Source: Actinomycetota bacterium
Lineage (GTDB): Bacteria > Actinomycetota > CADDZG01 > WHSQ01
Length of the DNA: 17,233 nt
Assembly (NCBI GenBank): GCA_019348445.1
Contig: JAHWJK010000020.1
Location: 1-17,233, forward strand
Direction of reading: 5' to 3'
Part shown: positions 13,556 to 17,233 of the stretch, in pieces
Layout: the number at the start of each line of letters is the position of its first letter
Position numbering within the stretch: position 1 is the stretch's first letter
Made by a program: the position numbers and the translations under genes
Notes under the pieces: generated by a model
Told to the model about the DNA's origin: nothing
Seen by the model: the letters and a program-made list of their open reading frames with translations, nothing else
The model's database searches: none

Positions 13556-13963
13556 CTAGCCGAAGAAAAGGTTGACCTCTCTTTCGGCAGACTCGGGTGA
13601 GTCCGATCCGTGAACGATGTTCTCGGTGATCACCGTTGCGAGGTCGCCACGGATCGATCCCGGCGTAGCTTCCAACGGGTTCGTTGCACCCATCAGCTGC
13701 CGCATACCGGCAACCACGTCGACTCCCTCCACCACCATCGCGACCACCGGACCCGAGGTGATGAACGAAACGAGCTCGCCGAAGAACGGCTTCTCGACGT
13801 GCTCGGCGTAATGCTTGTGCGCGAGTGACTCGTCCATGGTGAACAGTCTCATCTCGCGGATGTCGTAACCCTTGTCCTCGATCCGCTTGACGACTTCGCC
13901 GACGAGGCGTCGTCGAACGCCGTCCGGCTTCACCATGATGAATGTGCGTTGGCTGTCAGGCAT
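13556..13963 (-). CDS. ndk: Nucleoside diphosphate kinase
   Basis: Ndk moves the gamma-phosphate of ATP onto nucleoside diphosphates through a phospho-histidine and so balances NTP and dNTP pools. The 135-residue protein has the family length. The catalytic His is H118 in NIVHGSDS (115-122). Other conserved parts are MVKPDGV (10-16), HYAEHVEKPFF (51-61), and GATNPLEATPGSIRGDL (92-108). ATG 13961-13963 overlaps the folC end by 8 bp, with GAGG about 10 nt upstream. The folC-ndk-mreB order matches the actinobacterial pattern, where one or two small membrane-protein genes often sit between these genes; none is present here. Confidence 0.98.
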   Translation of the reverse strand: MPDSQRTFIMVKPDGVRRRLVGEVVKRIEDKGYDIREMRLFTMDESLAHKHYAEHVEKPFFGELVSFITSGPVVAMVVEGVDVVAGMRQLMGATNPLEATPGSIRGDLATVITENIVHGSDSPESAEREVNLFFG

Positions 13964-15257
13964 GTAGATAGGTCCTCGCTTCTCCTATGACGTAGTGCGA
14001 ACCGGTGATGCATATCAAATCCGAACCTCCGGCAGTCTCGAGTGCCGTCTCGATCGCTTCGGGCACGGATCGCGCCACGACACTCTCTAGACCCAACTCC
14101 TGCGCGGTCGCGTCGAGTTCGACGACCGGAAGGGCGCGACTACTCGAAGGTTCGGCAAGGACGAGTAGGCATGGGACGCGCGCGAGCTCCCGCAACATGC
14201 CGACGTGATCCTTTCCGCGCAGGACACCAAGCACGACAACGATGCGCTCGAACGCGAACGTCTCGGTCAACGCCGTGACGAACGCGGACATCCCATCTGG
14301 GTTGTGTGCAACGTCGAGAACGATCGGTGGCTTTCCTTCCCGCGCGATCGTCTCGATCCGTCCCGGCGCGGTAACCGCCGCGAACGCTTCATTCACCACG
14401 TCTTCCGAGATCTCCTGCGCGGGAAGGAACGATGTCACGGCTTGAAGGGCAACGGCAGCATTCGATCCCTGGTGCGCCCCGTGCAACGGAAGGAACAGCC
14501 CGTCGTACTCACGCGCGTTCGTCCTCATCGTCAGATAGCGACCACCGAGCGCAACCTTGTTCTCGATGACGCCGAAGTGGCGATCTGCCACCAAGAGTTG
14601 CGCGTGTCTCTCGTCCGCGACGTCGCGGAAGATCGAGAGGATCTCCGGGTCGCGCTCCCCCGTCACCACGACTGCATCCGACTTCACGATCCCGGCCTTC
14701 TCGGCCGCGATACCGCGACGGTCGTTGCCCATGAACTCGGTGTGATCGAGCGCGATGTTCGTGATCACCGAAACCGGCGCCTCGACCACGTTGGTGGCGT
14801 CCCACCGCCCGCCGAGGCCGACCTCGACGACGGCGGCGTCGACAGGGCGGTCCGCCGCCCAGAGGTAGAACATTGCCGTCAGGAGCTCGAAGTAGGTGAG
14901 GGTCTCGTCCAGGCGGTCCTCCACGAGGTCGATGTACGGCTTCACCTGCTCGAACAACGAGCCGAAGTCGTCTTCGGAGATCGGCTCGCCGTTGTGCGCT
15001 ATCCGCTCCCTCACATTCTGGAGGTGCGGCGACGTGAATGTCCCTACGGAAAGGCCGGCGGCACCGAGGACCGCCGTCGCGATGCGCGCCACCGACGACT
15101 TGCCGTTGGTTCCTGTCACGTGAAGAACCGGGACGGATCGCTGGGGGTTGTCGAGCGCAGCGCACAGCGCTTCGATGCGTTCGAGCGTCGGCTTGACGTC
15201 TTTCATCGCGTCGATGCCGAGCGCGTCTAGATAGGCAGCTGCCTTCTGGTAGCTCAC
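13956..15257 (-). CDS. folC: Folylpolyglutamate synthase / possible dihydrofolate synthase
   Basis: FolC is an ATP-dependent Mur-ligase-fold enzyme that adds glutamate to folates and, in many bacteria, also to dihydropteroate. The 433-residue product has the P-loop VTGTNGKSSVAR with GTNGKSS at 49-55, the folate-loop FTSPHL (74-79), VGLGGRWDATN (146-156), the metal-site region around H172 in ALDHTEFMG, and the C-domain DVAHNPDG (315-322). Length is typical. Whether it also makes dihydrofolate cannot be decided from the window; no other folate gene is near. The start is GTG at 15255-15257, a GTGA overlap with the valS stop, so it depends on valS translation. Confidence 0.96.
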   Translation of the reverse strand: MSYQKAAAYLDALGIDAMKDVKPTLERIEALCAALDNPQRSVPVLHVTGTNGKSSVARIATAVLGAAGLSVGTFTSPHLQNVRERIAHNGEPISEDDFGSLFEQVKPYIDLVEDRLDETLTYFELLTAMFYLWAADRPVDAAVVEVGLGGRWDATNVVEAPVSVITNIALDHTEFMGNDRRGIAAEKAGIVKSDAVVVTGERDPEILSIFRDVADERHAQLLVADRHFGVIENKVALGGRYLTMRTNAREYDGLFLPLHGAHQGSNAAVALQAVTSFLPAQEISEDVVNEAFAAVTAPGRIETIAREGKPPIVLDVAHNPDGMSAFVTALTETFAFERIVVVLGVLRGKDHVGMLRELARVPCLLVLAEPSSSRALPVVELDATAQELGLESVVARSVPEAIETALETAGGSDLICITGSHYVIGEARTYLHA

Positions 15258-17233
15258 ACCGTCGGAGTGTCTTGCGTTTCGCCGAGCACGACGGCAACGG
15301 CTAGGTCGTCGATGCTGTCATCGTCGAGGAAGTCGTGGTCTTGCACGTTACCCGTCGCCATCACGTCCTCCCACACCGCGCGCAGTAGTCCGAGCTTTTC
15401 GCTCGGCCCCCTCACCTCGAGGCGCGCGACCGGGAACTTGATCGACACCTTCGCTTCCGATTTGGCACGCCGGATCTCCCCGAGCACGTAGACGGCGACG
15501 TCGAAGGATCCGTCGTCCTCGCCATCGGGCATCTGGTCGACGCTCGGCCATGCCGAGTTGTGGATCGACACCGGTTCGTCGCGGCCGGTGTTCCAAACCT
15601 CCTCCGTGATGTAAGGCAGAACGGGGGCGAACAGGCGCAGCACCACTTGCAAACTATGCAGCAACGTGCCGAGTGCTGATGGATCCCCCGCGTACGCCCG
15701 CGCTTTAGACAGCTCGAGGTAGTTATCCGTCAGGTCGCTCCAGAACCACGATTCGGTCGTGGCAAGTGCACCCGCGTGATCCCACGCCTCCCATCTCTCG
15801 GTTGCATCCACGACGAGCTTGCGAAGCCGGCCGATCAGCGCGACGTCGAGAGCTTGCGAGGGCAGGCCGGGCTGTCCTTCGTAACCGAGGATCAGCTTCG
15901 ACGCGTTACGGATCTTCGTGACCAGCCGCTTGCCCTCGCGCAGCACGTTGTTGTCGAACGCCGTATCGACGCCGAGCTTCGCCGAGGCCGACCAATAACG
16001 GACCGCATCGGATCCGTATTCGTCGAGGATCTTCGTCGGGACGACGACGTTGCCCTTCGATTTCGACATCTTCTTGCGATCCGGATCGAGGATCCAGCCA
16101 CTGATCGCGACATCGGTCCACGGGATCGAGCCATCCTCCAGGAAAGAGCGTGTGATCGTGACGAAATCCCACGTCCTGATGATGTCGTGTGCATTCGGTC
16201 GCAACGAGGTTGGGTACAGCTTGTTGTGCCGGTCCATGTCGTCGGGCCACCCCGATGTGATGATCGGCGTCAGCGCCGACGTTGCCCACGTGTCGAACAC
16301 GTCCGGGTCGCCGGTGAAGCCGCCTGGCTTATCCCGCTGGTCTTCGTCGTAGCCGGGCGGCGCTTGTTCCGACGGATCGACCGGCAGATTCTCCTTCGCC
16401 GGCACGAGCTTCGTGTCGTAGTCGACGCTCCCGTCTTGCTTGATCGCGTACCAGACCGGTATCGGAACGCCGAAGTAACGCTGCCGGCTGATGCACCAGT
16501 CCTGGTTCAGCCCTTCTACCCAGTCCTCGTAACGCTTCCGGAACATGTCCGGGTGCCACTGGATCTTCCGGCCCTGGTCGATCAGCTCCTTCTTCTTGTC
16601 CATCACCGGGATGAACCATTGCCTCGACACCACGAACTCCAGCGGGCGGTCGCCTTTCTCGAAGAACTTGACCGGCCGCCGGATCTTCTCGGGCTCACCC
16701 TCGGTCACACCCGCCGCGTCGAGTAACTCGACGATCGTCCGCCGCGCCTGGTTGATCGTGAGTCCTGCAAGCTTGTCGTGATACGTCTTGGCTCTGCCGG
16801 GATCCGTCGACCCCCATTGAGCTTCGCCCCACGGTGCCGGAAGGATCGTCCCGTCCCGCGCGATGACCTCACGAGCCGGAACGCCGAGGTCGCGCCACCA
16901 CTCGACGTCTTGCGCGTCGCCGAAGGTGCAGATCATCAGGATCCCGGTTCCCTTCTCCGGATCGGCCCCCTCGTCCGCGATGATCGGAACCGGTGCTTCG
17001 AACAGAGGTGTGATCGCGTTCTTGCCGATCACGTCCCTGTAGCGGTCATCGTCCGGATGGGCAGTGATGGCGATGCACGCGGGTAGTAGCTCCGGCCGCG
17101 TCGTCGCGATGAGGACGTCGCGGCCTCCCTCGACGGCGAAACGGATCTTGTAGAACGCGCCGTCGCGTTCGCGGTCTTCAACCTCGGCCTGCGCTACCGC
17201 GCTCTGAAAGTCGACATCCCACATCGTCGGCGC
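15254..17233 (-). CDS. valS: Valyl-tRNA synthetase, C-terminal part (5' end outside window)
   Basis: ValS charges tRNA-Val and edits misactivated Thr. The frame is open to the right edge, so the N-terminal HIGH motif is missing and about 659 residues are seen. The Met at 17224 is internal (it reads APTMWDVDFQSAVAQAE). The fragment starts in the CP1 editing insertion (TTRPELLPACIAI soon after), continues with the Rossmann fold (EGLNQDWCISRQRYFGVPIPVWY), KMSKS at 16058-16072 (KMSKSKGN), and the anticodon-binding domain (DNYLELSKARAYAG and APVLPYITEEVW). It ends in a short acidic tail with no long basic coiled coil. That coil closes many bacterial ValS proteins, so its absence and motifs such as NAHDIIRTWDF fit the archaeal-like branch seen in Actinobacteria. 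The stop overlaps folC by 4 bp. Confidence 0.97.
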   Translation of the reverse strand, partial: APTMWDVDFQSAVAQAEVEDRERDGAFYKIRFAVEGGRDVLIATTRPELLPACIAITAHPDDDRYRDVIGKNAITPLFEAPVPIIADEGADPEKGTGILMICTFGDAQDVEWWRDLGVPAREVIARDGTILPAPWGEAQWGSTDPGRAKTYHDKLAGLTINQARRTIVELLDAAGVTEGEPEKIRRPVKFFEKGDRPLEFVVSRQWFIPVMDKKKELIDQGRKIQWHPDMFRKRYEDWVEGLNQDWCISRQRYFGVPIPVWYAIKQDGSVDYDTKLVPAKENLPVDPSEQAPPGYDEDQRDKPGGFTGDPDVFDTWATSALTPIITSGWPDDMDRHNKLYPTSLRPNAHDIIRTWDFVTITRSFLEDGSIPWTDVAISGWILDPDRKKMSKSKGNVVVPTKILDEYGSDAVRYWSASAKLGVDTAFDNNVLREGKRLVTKIRNASKLILGYEGQPGLPSQALDVALIGRLRKLVVDATERWEAWDHAGALATTESWFWSDLTDNYLELSKARAYAGDPSALGTLLHSLQVVLRLFAPVLPYITEEVWNTGRDEPVSIHNSAWPSVDQMPDGEDDGSFDVAVYVLGEIRRAKSEAKVSIKFPVARLEVRGPSEKLGLLRAVWEDVMATGNVQDHDFLDDDSIDDLAVAVVLGETQDTPTV

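Noticed and set aside
14205..15230. Plus-strand frame of 341 codons opposite folC
   Set aside because: Same shadow effect; folC motifs on the other strand are complete.

Overview
The window is a piece of a high-GC chromosome. Fifteen genes can be supported. All lie on the minus strand, so transcription runs from the right edge to the left edge, and the two end genes are cut by the window. I see no rRNA, tRNA, insertion sequence, integrase, phage gene or CRISPR array. The gene order valS-folC-ndk-mreBCD-mrdA-rodA-rne/rng-rplU-rpmA-obg-proB-proA-nadD is the core-chromosome order known from Actinobacteria; the Streptomyces cluster around mreB and obg is a looser version of it. I therefore infer an uncultured or little-studied actinobacterium with a MreB-dependent elongation machine, but the sequence alone does not fix the class.

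From right to left in transcription order: valyl-tRNA synthetase (3' part), folylpolyglutamate synthase and nucleoside diphosphate kinase; then the elongasome block mreB, mreC, mreD, PBP2 (mrdA) and rodA; then an RNase E/G; then ribosomal proteins L21 and L27 and the ribosome-assembly GTPase Obg; then proline synthesis (proB, proA) and NAD synthesis (nadD); finally the first 384 codons of a long, highly repetitive charged protein that leaves the window.

The block is very compact. Ten of the fourteen junctions are overlaps of 1 to 11 bp, several of the ATGA, GTGA or TTGA kind, and seven genes appear to start with GTG or TTG. Translational coupling is likely along most of it. Only three spacers are long enough to carry signals: ndk-mreB (57 bp), mreB-mreC (174 bp, with three inverted repeats) and rng-rplU (49 bp, with one hairpin).

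Most of the window is ordinary housekeeping content. The parts worth a second look are the left-edge protein, with four arginine-rich modules of consensus close to RRRSKHLRKR-VVLPRR-GKHS separated by acidic Glu/Pro linkers; the structured mreB-mreC spacer; an enlarged outer loop next to the predicted catalytic Asp of RodA; and a Ser in place of the usual Asn in the G4 motif of Obg. By synteny the left-edge protein may be the cytoplasmic arm of a LytR-CpsA-Psr (LCP) cell-wall ligase, but no catalytic domain is visible here.
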